Positions 17,622 to 27,272 of a DNA stretch of 64,000 nucleotides are shown here, one piece after another. The DNA is taken from assembly GCF_002846395.1 (NCBI RefSeq), contig NZ_PJMU01000004.1:124001-188000 (forward strand). The letters run 5' to 3'. Position numbers and translations under genes: made by a program. This DNA is from Pontibacter ramchanderi (GTDB lineage Bacteria > Bacteroidota > Bacteroidia > Cytophagales > Hymenobacteraceae). Position 1 is the stretch's first letter; every line of letters begins with the position of its first letter. The notes under the pieces are model-generated. The model did not search any database, had not been told where the DNA came from, and worked only from the letters and a program-made list of their open reading frames with translations.

Positions 17622-18998
17622 TTAAAATGCATTGTCCTCGCCGCGCAGCATATTGTACACGGTATAGAACACGATTTTAAGGTCGAGGAAGAATGACCAG
17701 TTCTCGAGGTAGAAGATGTCGAGTTTTACACGGCCACGTATCTGGTAATCGGAACTGGTGTCGCCACGATATCCACGCACCTGCGAAAGGCCTGTTATAC
17801 CTGGCTTGATAAAATGGCGCACCATGTATTTTTCGGCCACCATGGCATATTCCTCGTTCACGAACAAAGGGTGCGGACGGGGACCCACAATGGACATATG
17901 TCCCATAAAGACGTTGAAAAATTGCGGGAGTTCGTCCAGGCTTGTCTTTCGGATAAATGCCCCCATGCGCGTAATCCGCGAGTCACCCCGCTTTGCTAAT
18001 TGTGACTCGCTGTTCACATACATAGAGCGAAACTTCCAGCAACGGAAAGTTTTATAGTTTATACCGGAGCGTTCCTGTCCGTAAAAGACGGGTCCTCTGG
18101 AGTCAATTTTAATCAGAATCGCAATGATTGGGATAAACCACGAAAGGAAAAAGACAATCACTATAGATGAGAACGCAATGTCGAAGGCTCTTTTTATGGC
18201 TTTGTTCACAATATCATCCAACGGAATGGAGCGCGAAACCAGCACTGGGAGCATGTCATAAAAGTCGATCTTGAGCTTGTTCTGGGGTAATGCGCTGGGC
18301 TCCGGCAAAAATTTCATCCGGATCAGGTGGTCATCTGCATAATTCATGATGCGGATCACCTGATTTCGGTTAAGTTCGAACGAGGAGCAGTAGATGTCGT
18401 CTATGTAGTTATGCTCCAGGTAGTTCTCCAGTTCATCTATGGTGCCTAGTTTGTCTGGGTCATTCACGGTGTTATCATCGAAGTATCCGATGAAGTGGTA
18501 ACCATACTCCGGGTGGGTATTGAAGTACTTTCGGAGTTCCTTGCCTGCCTTACCCATCCCCACAATGATCACATAGCGCTTATTGTAACCCTTCTTCCGG
18601 AAATAGCGCAGCGAAGCCAACACGATGATGCGGTATAAAACAACGCAAACTGCCAGGATAGCATAATGGTACAGCAGGAAATCCCTGGTGACAGCTTCCA
18701 GTTCAATGACATTCGAAAGGGCTTCTATCAGTAGCAGGTATAACAACATAACCTTCAGAACACTGACGGCCACATTCTTGAAATGTACTATCCGGTAAAA
18801 TTGGTACGTGCCGAGCAGATAGGTGCAGATATACCAGGCCAGTAAGGCATATAAAATAAATTGCGGAAGAAAGTAGCGAAACGAAACAGCTGTCAGGCCA
18901 TGCGTAAGCTGAAAAGCCACTACGGAAGACAGCACGATAGAAACTGCATCGCCAAATGCATGCAGCGGTTTAATGTATTTATTGTAAAGACCTGGCAT
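17622..18998 (-). CDS. undecaprenyl-phosphate sugar phosphotransferase (initiating glycosyltransferase)
   Basis: A 458-residue membrane enzyme that transfers a sugar-1-phosphate to undecaprenyl phosphate to start polysaccharide synthesis. About four N-terminal membrane helices precede a Rossmann-like CoA-binding domain (VIIVGMGKAGKELRKYF). The C-terminal third is the bacterial sugar transferase domain (KRAFDIAFSSIV, GPVFYGQERSG, FRCWKFRSMY, TSLDELPQFFNVFMGHMSIVGPRP, KPGITGLSQVRG), as in WcaJ. Which sugar (glucose or galactose) cannot be told. It is the last gene of the long minus-strand polysaccharide operon. Confidence 0.9.
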   Translation of the reverse strand: MPGLYNKYIKPLHAFGDAVSIVLSSVVAFQLTHGLTAVSFRYFLPQFILYALLAWYICTYLLGTYQFYRIVHFKNVAVSVLKVMLLYLLLIEALSNVIELEAVTRDFLLYHYAILAVCVVLYRIIVLASLRYFRKKGYNKRYVIIVGMGKAGKELRKYFNTHPEYGYHFIGYFDDNTVNDPDKLGTIDELENYLEHNYIDDIYCSSFELNRNQVIRIMNYADDHLIRMKFLPEPSALPQNKLKIDFYDMLPVLVSRSIPLDDIVNKAIKRAFDIAFSSIVIVFFLSWFIPIIAILIKIDSRGPVFYGQERSGINYKTFRCWKFRSMYVNSESQLAKRGDSRITRMGAFIRKTSLDELPQFFNVFMGHMSIVGPRPHPLFVNEEYAMVAEKYMVRHFIKPGITGLSQVRGYRGDTSSDYQIRGRVKLDIFYLENWSFFLDLKIVFYTVYNMLRGEDNAF

Positions 18999-19025
18999 AT
19001 CTACTAATTTGTTAACCCAAAAACC

Positions 19026-20270
19026 TCAAGTGTTTTCAGCATTTGAGGTTTTACCATAAAGAAATTGAGAGGCAAAAATTGAGTTAAAGAGCGCATATAA
19101 CAATATACCTTTGTTCGAGGCAAGGATATTTTCAGTGATACCGCTAATCAATATCAAAATTAAGAAAAAGGTATATAAGTAATACTTGTATTTTATGCTT
19201 ATATAAAGTGGATACAGCAAAGTGAGCAGGTATAGCGCCAGACCGAATATGCCAAAGGTGATCAGGAAATCAAGGTACTGGTTGTGCGTATTCAGATGAA
19301 TGAGTTGATCCAACCCGTGTTCGATGTAACTGGCCTCCATCGCTTTTTCTGTATCGCTTGTCCCTACTCCCCACAGCCAATTGTCCTTTGCAACGCTGAA
19401 GCCTGCTACTAATGGGCCGACTCTATTGGAAGAGTAGTTATACTGGTCGTTTTCAACATTGTCGAAAGACAGGAATATGCGTTGCTTGTATCGGTTAAGG
19501 CTTGGATGGCCACTGTTAATAAGCAGCCCGGCAGCCCCAACTACTACCAGCAAGGCGATAACGATGTAGGTAAGCTTAAAGTGTTCATACAGAAAGTAAC
19601 ATACCAGCAAACCGGTAGACAGCACGAGCACAATAAAAGACATAAAGCTTCCTGAGGTGAAAACCAGGACATATAGGAAGCTCACCAATACACTAGTCAG
19701 AAGTTTCTGAAAGCGGGACTTCTCTTTTTGCTTTAAGAACAAAAAGATAAGCATGTAGATGGCTAATACCATGTATAAACCAAAATACACATGGCTCATA
19801 AACAGGTGCGGTATCTCAATATAAAAATTATTGAGCTCGAATTCAGATAGATTTTTTAAGATAAACCTTTTGTAAAGGGCATTGCCAATTCCTATAACAG
19901 CAGCCAGCAAAACTCCTGCAACAAACGCTTTTAACACATTGCCGAACTGTTTTTCGCTTAATCTGGGAGAGGAAAGGATGATAAGCGGAAATAGAAACAA
20001 CGTTAGAATTTTCTCAATCTTAAAAAGCCCCCAAGCGAGATTGTCTGAGTAAAGTAAACCTATGCAGCTAACAAAGAATAATGAGAAGAACAGTATGCTT
20101 ATCTTATGTTCTTTAAGAAGTGATATTTTTACAACGAAATTACTTCTTATAATCCAAATTAAGGTAAGAAGTATAATCAGGATGTTCGTTATAAGTATAG
20201 GGAATGGCAGGGAAAAGCTTAGAAGAAGCAGCGTGTAATAATAAGCATTCGCCTTTAAGTTCTGGAGCAT
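19026..20270 (-). CDS. O-antigen ligase / Wzy-like membrane protein (first of two)
   Basis: A 414-residue, about 10-12-helix membrane protein. A Wzy_C-type core is seen in the periplasmic segment NRVGPLVAGFSVAKDNWLWGVGTSDTEK (broken here by no stop) followed by HLNTHNQYLDFLITFGIFGLALYL; the GVGT and HNQYL motifs are typical of WaaL ligases and Wzy polymerases. It may join the finished chain to its acceptor or polymerise repeat units. The base composition is visibly more AT-rich than the housekeeping genes nearby. Confidence 0.75.
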   Translation of the reverse strand: MLQNLKANAYYYTLLLLSFSLPFPILITNILIILLTLIWIIRSNFVVKISLLKEHKISILFFSLFFVSCIGLLYSDNLAWGLFKIEKILTLFLFPLIILSSPRLSEKQFGNVLKAFVAGVLLAAVIGIGNALYKRFILKNLSEFELNNFYIEIPHLFMSHVYFGLYMVLAIYMLIFLFLKQKEKSRFQKLLTSVLVSFLYVLVFTSGSFMSFIVLVLSTGLLVCYFLYEHFKLTYIVIALLVVVGAAGLLINSGHPSLNRYKQRIFLSFDNVENDQYNYSSNRVGPLVAGFSVAKDNWLWGVGTSDTEKAMEASYIEHGLDQLIHLNTHNQYLDFLITFGIFGLALYLLTLLYPLYISIKYKYYLYTFFLILILISGITENILASNKGILLYALFNSIFASQFLYGKTSNAENT

Positions 20271-20281
20271 GCAAATGTGTC

Positions 20282-21373
20282 TTAAATAGAGGTATAAAGT
20301 TTTAACAAGTTGGATGCATAATCCTCTATCCTGAATTGCTCATTGTAAAAATCAAAGCCATTCTTACCCAGCTCTTCTCTTAATTCTGGAGTGTTATGAT
20401 ATTTCAGAATTTTCTCTGCTAAGGCGTTATAGTCTCCCGGCTCGAATACTAAACCTGTGTGTTTATCCTGTACCAACTCTTTGGGGCCCTCCACATTGCT
20501 AACGACAACAGGCAATTTGGCTCTGAACGCTTCTAACAGTACGATACCCATTCCTTCAAATATTGATGGCAATACAAATACGTCGCAGCATGCAAAATAC
20601 TTTTCAGGATTAGGAGTCGGTTTTCGAAATTCAACCAAGTGTTGGAGCCCAAGACTTTCACACAGTGTTTTCAACTCATTCTCCAGCTGTCCTTCACCAA
20701 CTAAGTAAATCTTCAGGTTCTGAATCTTATTTTGAAGCAGGTTTGCAGCCAATAACAGCGTACTGACAGATTTTTGAGGGGCTAACCTGCCGACGAACAG
20801 TACATTAAAATGAGCTGGGTCGATTCCCATTTCCTTGAATAAATCGGGAGATGCTTGCTTTGGGTCGGTTTTTAGGGCAGGTATACCATTGTAGAGCAAG
20901 TGAGTCCGTTTGCTGGGAACCCGAAGCGTGTTCACTACGTGCGTTTGAACCACACGGGAGATATTAATGACATGTGTTCGCTTTACCCAAACGTTCAATA
21001 AAAACCGGTAGGCCAAAAAAATAAACTGGTCAACTTTATTCCACTTGAACCAGATGTTATGCATGGTGCAGAACAATTTGTAAGGCATGTTATAACTTAC
21101 CCCCAGCCCCAGTAGGTCTGCATGGCCCAGGTGCGTATGTACCACGTCAGGTTTGATGTCAGCCAGGTATTTTTTTAGATTGTAGGCAGCATTCCATTTC
21201 AGTGGGATATACTTAAGTGTTATGGATGGGTCAAGCTCTGGTACAAGTGCCGTGAGTTCCTTTAAATAGACAATGTATACTTCGTGTTCTTTGGCATGAA
21301 GATTCGAGAAATTTACCAGCAGCCGCTCAGCTCCCCCAAAACCTAAACCTGTAATGATATGGCAAATTTTCAA
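20282..21373 (-). CDS. family 4 glycosyltransferase
   Basis: A 363-residue GT-B enzyme. The N-terminal acceptor domain opens KICHIITGLGFGGAERLLVNF (the GG-AE turn of GT4 enzymes); the C-terminal nucleotide-sugar domain has FVGRLAPQKSVSTLLLA and the E-x7-E motif (PSIFEGMGIVLLEAFRAKLP). It probably retains the anomeric configuration; sugar and acceptor are unknown. Spacing to its neighbours is short (11 and 26 bases). Confidence 0.87.
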   Translation of the reverse strand: MKICHIITGLGFGGAERLLVNFSNLHAKEHEVYIVYLKELTALVPELDPSITLKYIPLKWNAAYNLKKYLADIKPDVVHTHLGHADLLGLGVSYNMPYKLFCTMHNIWFKWNKVDQFIFLAYRFLLNVWVKRTHVINISRVVQTHVVNTLRVPSKRTHLLYNGIPALKTDPKQASPDLFKEMGIDPAHFNVLFVGRLAPQKSVSTLLLAANLLQNKIQNLKIYLVGEGQLENELKTLCESLGLQHLVEFRKPTPNPEKYFACCDVFVLPSIFEGMGIVLLEAFRAKLPVVVSNVEGPKELVQDKHTGLVFEPGDYNALAEKILKYHNTPELREELGKNGFDFYNEQFRIEDYASNLLKLYTSI

Positions 21374-21399
21374 ACCGGTGAATATGCTTAGTTAGTTTT

Positions 21400-22167
21400 T
21401 TAGAATCTAAAAGATAGCTTTTGCTTAACAACTGAGGTTATTCGGGCTCGCTGCTGAAAGAGATCAAAAATCAAGCTATCGAGTGTGCTAAAAGCGAAAT
21501 GCGTTGACAAGACCTTCTTGTATTCGTTGTAATGTTTTTGCCGATTGCTTTTATTTTGAGTTTTACTCTCCTGGTGCACTCGGAACTTCCCTAAAAACTG
21601 CGGGATTCTACCATAAGTAAAACCTTGCTTTAAGGCCTTGGCGTAGAAGTCCACATCCATGCAAAAGTATAAACTCTCGTCGAGTAAGCCAACCGCTTCA
21701 CTAACGCGCCTTCTCCAGAACACCGTTGGCTGAACTGGGCAGAATCTGCCATGAATAAAAAGCCAGCTGTTCCATTCAATTGGCTGTACATCACAAAGCC
21801 AATCACCTTGTTCATCAATCATCTGGTAATAGCCATATACAATATCAACCTCTGGGTTTGCCGTGAAATAGTCGGTCACTATCTGGAACGCGTCTGGGGT
21901 ATACAAGTCATCACCGTTCTGCCAGGCGAAAATGTCTCCGTCAATTAACCCAAAGCCCTTGTTAATGGCATTGGATTGTCCGCTATCTTTTTCCGAAATC
22001 ACCTTTTTGATGTCGTAATTTTTGACAATCTCTAAGGTGTTATCCGTAGATAAGCCATCGATGACAACATGCTCAAAATTTCTGTAAGTCTGCTGATGTA
22101 TGGAATCGAGGGTGTCTTTAATGTAAGCGGCCGAATTATAAGTAGGCGTTATGATGGATATCTTCAT
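21400..22167 (-). CDS. family 2 glycosyltransferase
   Basis: A 255-residue GT-A enzyme: ISIITPTYNSAAYIKDTLDSI at the N-terminus, VIDGLSTDNTLEIV for nucleotide binding, DSGQSNAINKG, and a DXD-like NGDDLYTPDAF. This combination is typical of colanic-acid WcaA/WcaE-type GT2 enzymes. The frame is open to 22206, but MKISIITP at 22167 is the family start; even then it overlaps the 3' end of the upstream gene by 32 bases, pointing to coupled translation. Confidence 0.87.
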   Translation of the reverse strand: MKISIITPTYNSAAYIKDTLDSIHQQTYRNFEHVVIDGLSTDNTLEIVKNYDIKKVISEKDSGQSNAINKGFGLIDGDIFAWQNGDDLYTPDAFQIVTDYFTANPEVDIVYGYYQMIDEQGDWLCDVQPIEWNSWLFIHGRFCPVQPTVFWRRRVSEAVGLLDESLYFCMDVDFYAKALKQGFTYGRIPQFLGKFRVHQESKTQNKSNRQKHYNEYKKVLSTHFAFSTLDSLIFDLFQQRARITSVVKQKLSFRF

Positions 22168-23395
22168 GCGGTATGAACTGTGATCTTTCGAAATGTAATT
22201 TTCCAATCAAAATAAGTAAAATCCAAAACGGAGCGTGGTAGAAGTCTCCCACAATTGCGAAATGGATAAAGGTTGCAACAAAGGCGATGCCCACATAAAA
22301 CCTGACACGGAGTGGTAGCAGGAAGACTTTAATAGCTTTAGAAAACATGAATGTTCCGAAAGCAAGAATTGAAAGTATACCCAGATCCGCTAATATAGAA
22401 AAATATACGCTGTGGTAACCCGATCCGTAGAGCTGTACACCATGACCAGGGCCATTTCCTAGCAGCGGGCTCAGGCGCCAGTCTCGAAAAGCTTTGTACC
22501 AGGTTTCGGTGCGAATACTCGCAGATGCGTCCCGGGTATTGAGCGATAGTTTTTGACTTATTTCGTTTGTGATGCTAGCAATAACATGTTGATTATTAAT
22601 GGCTATTATGATAATGGCAACAAGCCCCACAGTAATCAGTACAATCCTGTTCAAGCTTATCCTGATCTTTTTGGATTCAAGTAAATTATAGAGGTATAGC
22701 ACACTAACGGCGAAGATCAGGTTAAAAAGCCCGGCAGTGGAGAACAGGCAGAAGAGGCCCACCCCATACATGGCAAGCAAAATGCTGTAGGCTTTAGAAT
22801 TTTGGCGCTGTTCAAAATACAATAGGCCAAGCGGAGCTGTGATATTGAGCAGCAACGCCATACTCCCTGGTTCTTCAGCTACCCCACCGACAGAAAAGAA
22901 ATAGGCTCTCTGGAAGTAAAGCATATTCGCCGTGTTGTTTTCAACGTTCACAAAGTAATCCCTTATACCTATACTGAAGAGGTTAACAAGTGTCCAGTCC
23001 AGAATAATGATTCCGCAACAAACAATACTTGTAATGGCAAAGTGCTTCAAAATGAAAGCTGAGTCGATTTGATTGTTGTTTACAATCATTCTGAATATAA
23101 AATAGTAGAATCCAATCGCGAAGGTATAAGCAATCGCATGATTTAAACTACGCCCTTCCCCAAAGCCAAAAAGCCAGGACATCCAGACAAGAAGCAGAAA
23201 AATGAGCAGGAAGAAATCCTCTCTATCAATTTTTAAAACAGCTACGGCTATTTTCTGCCTGATGGCAACAGCCAGAATTGATATCGCCACCAAAATAAGC
23301 AGCACGATAACTGGTAGTCGAAGCCACGAGGATACAGCGAAGTAAGAAGTAAAGGGGGTTAAAACTATGAATATCCCAATTAATTTTCTGAGCAT
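22136..23395 (-). CDS. Wzy-like polysaccharide polymerase / O-antigen ligase family (second of two)
   Basis: A 419-residue polytopic protein, about 11 helices. The large periplasmic loop and its flank carry TRDASASIRTETWYKAFRDWRLSPLLGNGPG-type sequence (shown here in part: RTETWYKAF, LLGNGPGHG) followed by HSVYFSILADLGILSILAF, the Wzy_C pattern. Together with the other ligase-like protein at 19026 it probably divides polymerase and ligase tasks; which is which is not decidable from sequence. Confidence 0.75.
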   Translation of the reverse strand: MLRKLIGIFIVLTPFTSYFAVSSWLRLPVIVLLILVAISILAVAIRQKIAVAVLKIDREDFFLLIFLLLVWMSWLFGFGEGRSLNHAIAYTFAIGFYYFIFRMIVNNNQIDSAFILKHFAITSIVCCGIIILDWTLVNLFSIGIRDYFVNVENNTANMLYFQRAYFFSVGGVAEEPGSMALLLNITAPLGLLYFEQRQNSKAYSILLAMYGVGLFCLFSTAGLFNLIFAVSVLYLYNLLESKKIRISLNRIVLITVGLVAIIIIAINNQHVIASITNEISQKLSLNTRDASASIRTETWYKAFRDWRLSPLLGNGPGHGVQLYGSGYHSVYFSILADLGILSILAFGTFMFSKAIKVFLLPLRVRFYVGIAFVATFIHFAIVGDFYHAPFWILLILIGKLHFERSQFIPHEDIHHNAYL

Positions 23396-23458
23396 AGTAC
23401 TTCAGCCATTGTGTAGCAGTGTGTATGGAATAGAACTGAAAAGTCAGGAGCCTTTGTG

Positions 23459-24472
23459 CTACATCAATTGCTCGTAAACAGTTTTGTATGCGTTACCTAC
23501 ATTTACCTCTAAACAGTCCTGCACAACTTCAAAAGGTGGTATGTAACTTTCACGTTGTGCTTTTAATTCCTGGAGACCGGCTTTTAGGCTGGTGACAGAT
23601 CCCGGATCTACCTTTAAGGCATTTGCGTAATATTTTTGATAGGCATAGGCTCTGTCTGCAATCAGTAGAGGTTTTTGCATGGCGGCAGCCTCTAACAGCG
23701 AAATAGGTTGCTGTTCCTCAAAGCTTGGCAATGCAAATGCGCTACATGCCCTATATGCATCGATTAATTCATCAGAGCCGGGCTCCAGACCACGGATCCA
23801 CTTAACATTAGAGCTCTTTTCAATTAATTGCTCAAGCTGCTGACTGTATTTTGTTTCGCCATCCAGTACCTTACCGATTATAACCAGCGGTGTACCTGTC
23901 TCGATACAGGCTTTGGCAAGGTTCAGTTGGTTCTTTCGTTGGCAGACATTACCGGTTGTCAATATAAAATCTGCCACGTTATACCTGGCAGTGAATTGGT
24001 TAGGACGGTCCGTTTTACCAGAGGCCGCGAAGAACTCGTTTTTGACTACATTGGGGGCAATCGATATTCTGGAGGGGGGAACCGAGAAGTAACGCTGGCA
24101 GACCTCAGCCTGCACATCGTTTACCACTATGACGTGATCAGCCAGGCGCGCCATTTCCCTCATCAATTTCACTTTGTAAATGGCAGCTGAAGCCAGGAAT
24201 TTCGCTTTTTCAAACAGTGTCTCGTAGTAAGGAAAAAGGGCAGAAATAACCACTTTTTTGCCAGATCTGTTTGCCCAGTACACATTTTCATAATTCGCTA
24301 TACCCAGTCCCCAGCAGTTCAGGATGTCATAGCTACTGTCTCTGTCCCAAACGTCCAGCTTTGAGGCGTTTATACCTGACTTTTGTACAGCCTGAAGCGT
24401 ACTAAGTGTTTGTACCTCAAAACCCCCGAATGCAAAGCAGTGCGGTTGGTAAGGCAGAAATTTTACCTTCAT
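23459..24472 (-). CDS. family 4 glycosyltransferase
   Basis: A 337-residue GT-B enzyme. The N-terminal domain is short (VKFLPYQPHCFAFGGFEVQTL); the C-terminal half shows the GT4 core: DFILTTGNVCQRKNQLNLAKAC, LVIIGKV, KWIRGLEPGSDELIDAYRACS and the E-x7-E motif (PSFEEQQPISLLEAAAMQKP). Donor and acceptor unknown. It ends 63 bases before the Wzy-like gene. Confidence 0.82.
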   Translation of the reverse strand: MKVKFLPYQPHCFAFGGFEVQTLSTLQAVQKSGINASKLDVWDRDSSYDILNCWGLGIANYENVYWANRSGKKVVISALFPYYETLFEKAKFLASAAIYKVKLMREMARLADHVIVVNDVQAEVCQRYFSVPPSRISIAPNVVKNEFFAASGKTDRPNQFTARYNVADFILTTGNVCQRKNQLNLAKACIETGTPLVIIGKVLDGETKYSQQLEQLIEKSSNVKWIRGLEPGSDELIDAYRACSAFALPSFEEQQPISLLEAAAMQKPLLIADRAYAYQKYYANALKVDPGSVTSLKAGLQELKAQRESYIPPFEVVQDCLEVNVGNAYKTVYEQLM

Positions 24473-24475
24473 ATT

Positions 24476-25645
24476 TTAATTTGCTAATACTGCTCTGACA
24501 TTGCGTGCAGAGAAATATTCTTCATAGATCGTTGCGTAGTCCCTGAGGATCTCCTCGTTGCGGCTATTTTGCGCAATTTCTAAAATAATATTCGATAAGT
24601 TATGAAGATTGTCCTCGTTTACGATAAAAGACGTATTCCGCTTGTGGAAAAAGTCAATAACAGAGCTGTACTTGGGACCCACGAATAGTATCGGGCGCCT
24701 GAGTTGAATAAGCTCGGCAACCTTTTGAGGAAACGAGGTGCTGACCAGATCCGCGTATACCTTGTCAAAAGAGTAAGGAACAATGAAACAATCTGCTTCT
24801 CTAAACGATGGGATGTTCGAGCTTCGTTCAGCTGATGTTCTGTACTCAACCACATTAGCTGGGAAATCCAGCCTGGCGAAGTCCTCGAAAGCCGAATAGG
24901 TCTGTATAATCAACCTGGAATTCAGTTCATTTCTCGATTTCAGCTCGCTCAGCTGTATTGCAAATTGCTTCAAGGTGTCGTTGTACAACATGCTGAGCCC
25001 TCCTGAGAAGACAAAAGTAAACGCCCTATTTCCAGGCATCATCCTGTTATTCTGCAACTGTACTTTATCAAAGCATGGAAGTAAAACCTGTGAATCGATT
25101 CCAAACTCCTGAAAGTATTTTTCTCGCAGTCCGTTGCTGATCACAATAAGCCGTTTGGTTGACCTGAGTACCCTTTTGAAAAAGAGATTCGAGATCAATT
25201 GTTCGAGCTTATTTCCATTCAGTTTATTTATTTTATGAAAATCATCAACGATATAGAGCCAAAGCTCATTTTTTAGGAATAAGCTCAAAAAATAGGCATA
25301 TAGAACTGGCCTTGCCGAAGCGCCAACACAGACCATAATAGGTTCGGTAGGGTTTTTATGGGCAACTGTTCTGAGCCTAGGTAGAGCGGACAGGAACGAA
25401 ATGATAAATTGGAATGCCTTGAAACTGCCAAGAACAGGTATCTTTCTAAGCTTCTCAGCGCCCGATATTAGCTCTACTTCCCACGAAGCATCATCAACGA
25501 TGTCGGATTTGGTGATAGCACCTGAGTTGTGAAACGTGAAAACGCAATTTTTGCTGCTCCCCAGCGATTTGAGGATATTGAACATCAATACAGATAAACC
25601 ATATCCTTTCTTTTTGAGAGGAGGATCTTCAGTGAGAATAAACAT
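24476..25645 (-). CDS. GT-B glycosyltransferase-like protein
   Basis: A 389-residue protein with a two-domain GT-B look. The N-terminus MFILTEDPPLKKKGYGLSVL has the Gly-rich turn of GT4 enzymes; the C-terminal half has AFTFVFSGGLSMLYNDTLKQF, FREADCFIVPYSFDK and a late SFPQKVAELIQLRRPILFVG, in place of a classical E-x7-E motif. The match to GT4 is therefore weaker than for its neighbours. The frame is open to an ATG at 25681, which would overlap the upstream gene; 25645 is preferred. Confidence 0.65.
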   Translation of the reverse strand: MFILTEDPPLKKKGYGLSVLMFNILKSLGSSKNCVFTFHNSGAITKSDIVDDASWEVELISGAEKLRKIPVLGSFKAFQFIISFLSALPRLRTVAHKNPTEPIMVCVGASARPVLYAYFLSLFLKNELWLYIVDDFHKINKLNGNKLEQLISNLFFKRVLRSTKRLIVISNGLREKYFQEFGIDSQVLLPCFDKVQLQNNRMMPGNRAFTFVFSGGLSMLYNDTLKQFAIQLSELKSRNELNSRLIIQTYSAFEDFARLDFPANVVEYRTSAERSSNIPSFREADCFIVPYSFDKVYADLVSTSFPQKVAELIQLRRPILFVGPKYSSVIDFFHKRNTSFIVNEDNLHNLSNIILEIAQNSRNEEILRDYATIYEEYFSARNVRAVLAN

Positions 25646-25652
25646 ATTGTAG

Positions 25653-26237
25653 TTAGAAGGATTGGGTTTGATACAAACCAAACGGAGATATTGTAAGTTC
25701 GGAGGCTGCCCTTTCTTTGATTACCCGCGCAGGCACACCACCGGCAATCGTAAACGGCGGAATGGTACCGGTTACCACGGCGCCAGCGGCAATGATGGCG
25801 CCTCTACCGATTTTGGCACCACCCAGTATCGTAACGTTTGCCCCGATCCAGTTCCCGCCTTCAATTATTACCTCCTGATCTTCCTCCAAAGGGGCGAAGT
25901 TGTCGGTGCGGTGCCCACCAGATACAATAGTTACTCCCAAAGCGGTTTGAACGTAAGGACCAATAACTACTTTATTAAAGGCCCATATTTTGTTATGGTG
26001 TCCAAATGAACAATTCTCAGCGATCAGAATATTCCTGGGGTATAGGCATTTAAATCCCTTGTCAATAAAAACAGGAGAGCTGAGACGTATGCCAATCGTT
26101 TTAAGAAGCTTGCCCTTCAAACTGGAGAGTGGCAATGGGTAGCTAATCGTTAACAGGTTAGCAAGAGCCAGGACTAGCGGCTCAAGTAATCGCAGTGAAA
26201 TCTCTCCTGCCAGCCTTCGAATTACTTTTACTATCAT
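25653..26237 (-). CDS. hexapeptide-repeat O-acetyltransferase
   Basis: A 194-residue left-handed beta-helix acyltransferase of the WcaF/NodL/MaaT type. Hexapeptide repeats are clear in the C-terminal half (VIIEGGNWIGANVTILGGAK, IGRGAIIAAGAVVTG, IPPFTIAGGVPARVIKER); the catalytic His is likely in SGGHRTDNF. It would acetylate a sugar of the exopolysaccharide using acetyl-CoA. It lies between a glycosyltransferase and a methyltransferase in the same operon. Confidence 0.87.
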   Translation of the reverse strand: MIVKVIRRLAGEISLRLLEPLVLALANLLTISYPLPLSSLKGKLLKTIGIRLSSPVFIDKGFKCLYPRNILIAENCSFGHHNKIWAFNKVVIGPYVQTALGVTIVSGGHRTDNFAPLEEDQEVIIEGGNWIGANVTILGGAKIGRGAIIAAGAVVTGTIPPFTIAGGVPARVIKERAASELTISPFGLYQTQSF

Positions 26238-26260
26238 TACTATACTATAAACCCTGCACG

Positions 26261-27232
26261 CTACTTATTCTTCCTGATCCAGATTGAGCGGGGTTCTTTG
26301 TCAGGATTTTTAGCTAAAACAGGGCAGGCCTTGGCCAATGCGTCAAAATGATCATGCTTCAAGTAATTCACTGCGCTTATTATTTCAAAGCTATCATTCG
26401 CTGAAAGCAATGCTTCCAGCATATACTGCTCGTTAAGGAAAACGACATAGTTGTCGAAATTCTCATTTAAGTAGTCCCTTGGCGTAAAAATATCATGGAT
26501 ATGTATAATCACCCCTTTCTTAATAGTAGGCAACAACTCCAGGTATTCGTACAATACATCTCCCTGCGGACGTATAATATGCGAGGAGTCTATAAATAAG
26601 ATATCGTTTTCCTCTAGTTCCTGAAAGAAGGAAAGGTCAATGTCCTGCACCATTTTCCTGATCACCTCTACACCTGACTCCTCTAGCCAGGGCACCTCAT
26701 AGGGTTCTATGCATTTTATCGTGCAGTCGTAACTGTTATCAATTTGTTTGTTACGGTTAACTGCCTGAAGCATCATCAGGGTTGAATTTCCGCTTCCGAT
26801 CTCAATAATTCTTTTCGGTTTAAAGAACCTGATCATGTTATACAGCACTTCGGCATCCCCAGCGAAGAACGAAGGATTATTATAGTAATAGTGCAGCTTG
26901 CCACTCTCTCTCTCAGCTGGAATTGCTGCTAACTCATCCTGGTAGCTAAACTCCGAGAGAAGACGAAGCTGCGTGTCTTCGTTTAAGTTGATACCTGGTA
27001 AGTTTCGCTTGTCCCTTGTTTTGAGATTCAAATGCTTAGGATTGAACAATGGTTCGTAGTAATGATCCCGGATGGGGAAAACACCGATCTTCCAAAAGGC
27101 ACTTCTGCTGGCAGGCATTTTCTGTACACCATATTTTCTGATAAATAAAAACCAGAGGGCAGCGGCATAAGTAACCGGGTACAGGAGCACATCCAGAGCG
27201 GGAATGAACTTATGGGCAAGTTTCTTTAGCAT
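26261..27232 (-). CDS. SAM-dependent methyltransferase of the polysaccharide cluster
   Basis: A 323-residue protein with an N-terminal hydrophobic segment (LDVLLYPVTYAAALWFLFI) that may anchor it to the membrane. Motif I is RIIEIGSGNSTLMML and the acidic strand-2 residue is in CIEPYE; ILFIDSSH and VIIHIHDIF fit the Methyltransf_24 class. It may methylate a sugar in the polymer or a capping residue; that role is inferred from the cluster. Confidence 0.75.
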   Translation of the reverse strand: MLKKLAHKFIPALDVLLYPVTYAAALWFLFIRKYGVQKMPASRSAFWKIGVFPIRDHYYEPLFNPKHLNLKTRDKRNLPGINLNEDTQLRLLSEFSYQDELAAIPAERESGKLHYYYNNPSFFAGDAEVLYNMIRFFKPKRIIEIGSGNSTLMMLQAVNRNKQIDNSYDCTIKCIEPYEVPWLEESGVEVIRKMVQDIDLSFFQELEENDILFIDSSHIIRPQGDVLYEYLELLPTIKKGVIIHIHDIFTPRDYLNENFDNYVVFLNEQYMLEALLSANDSFEIISAVNYLKHDHFDALAKACPVLAKNPDKEPRSIWIRKNK

Positions 27233-27272
27233 AGCACAAGGGGTAGTATGAAAGGTTATATAGACAGAAAAA

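Noticed and set aside
24476..25681. Longer start of the GT-B gene at 25681
   Set aside because: It would overlap the acetyltransferase gene by 29 bases and adds residues unlike glycosyltransferase N-termini.
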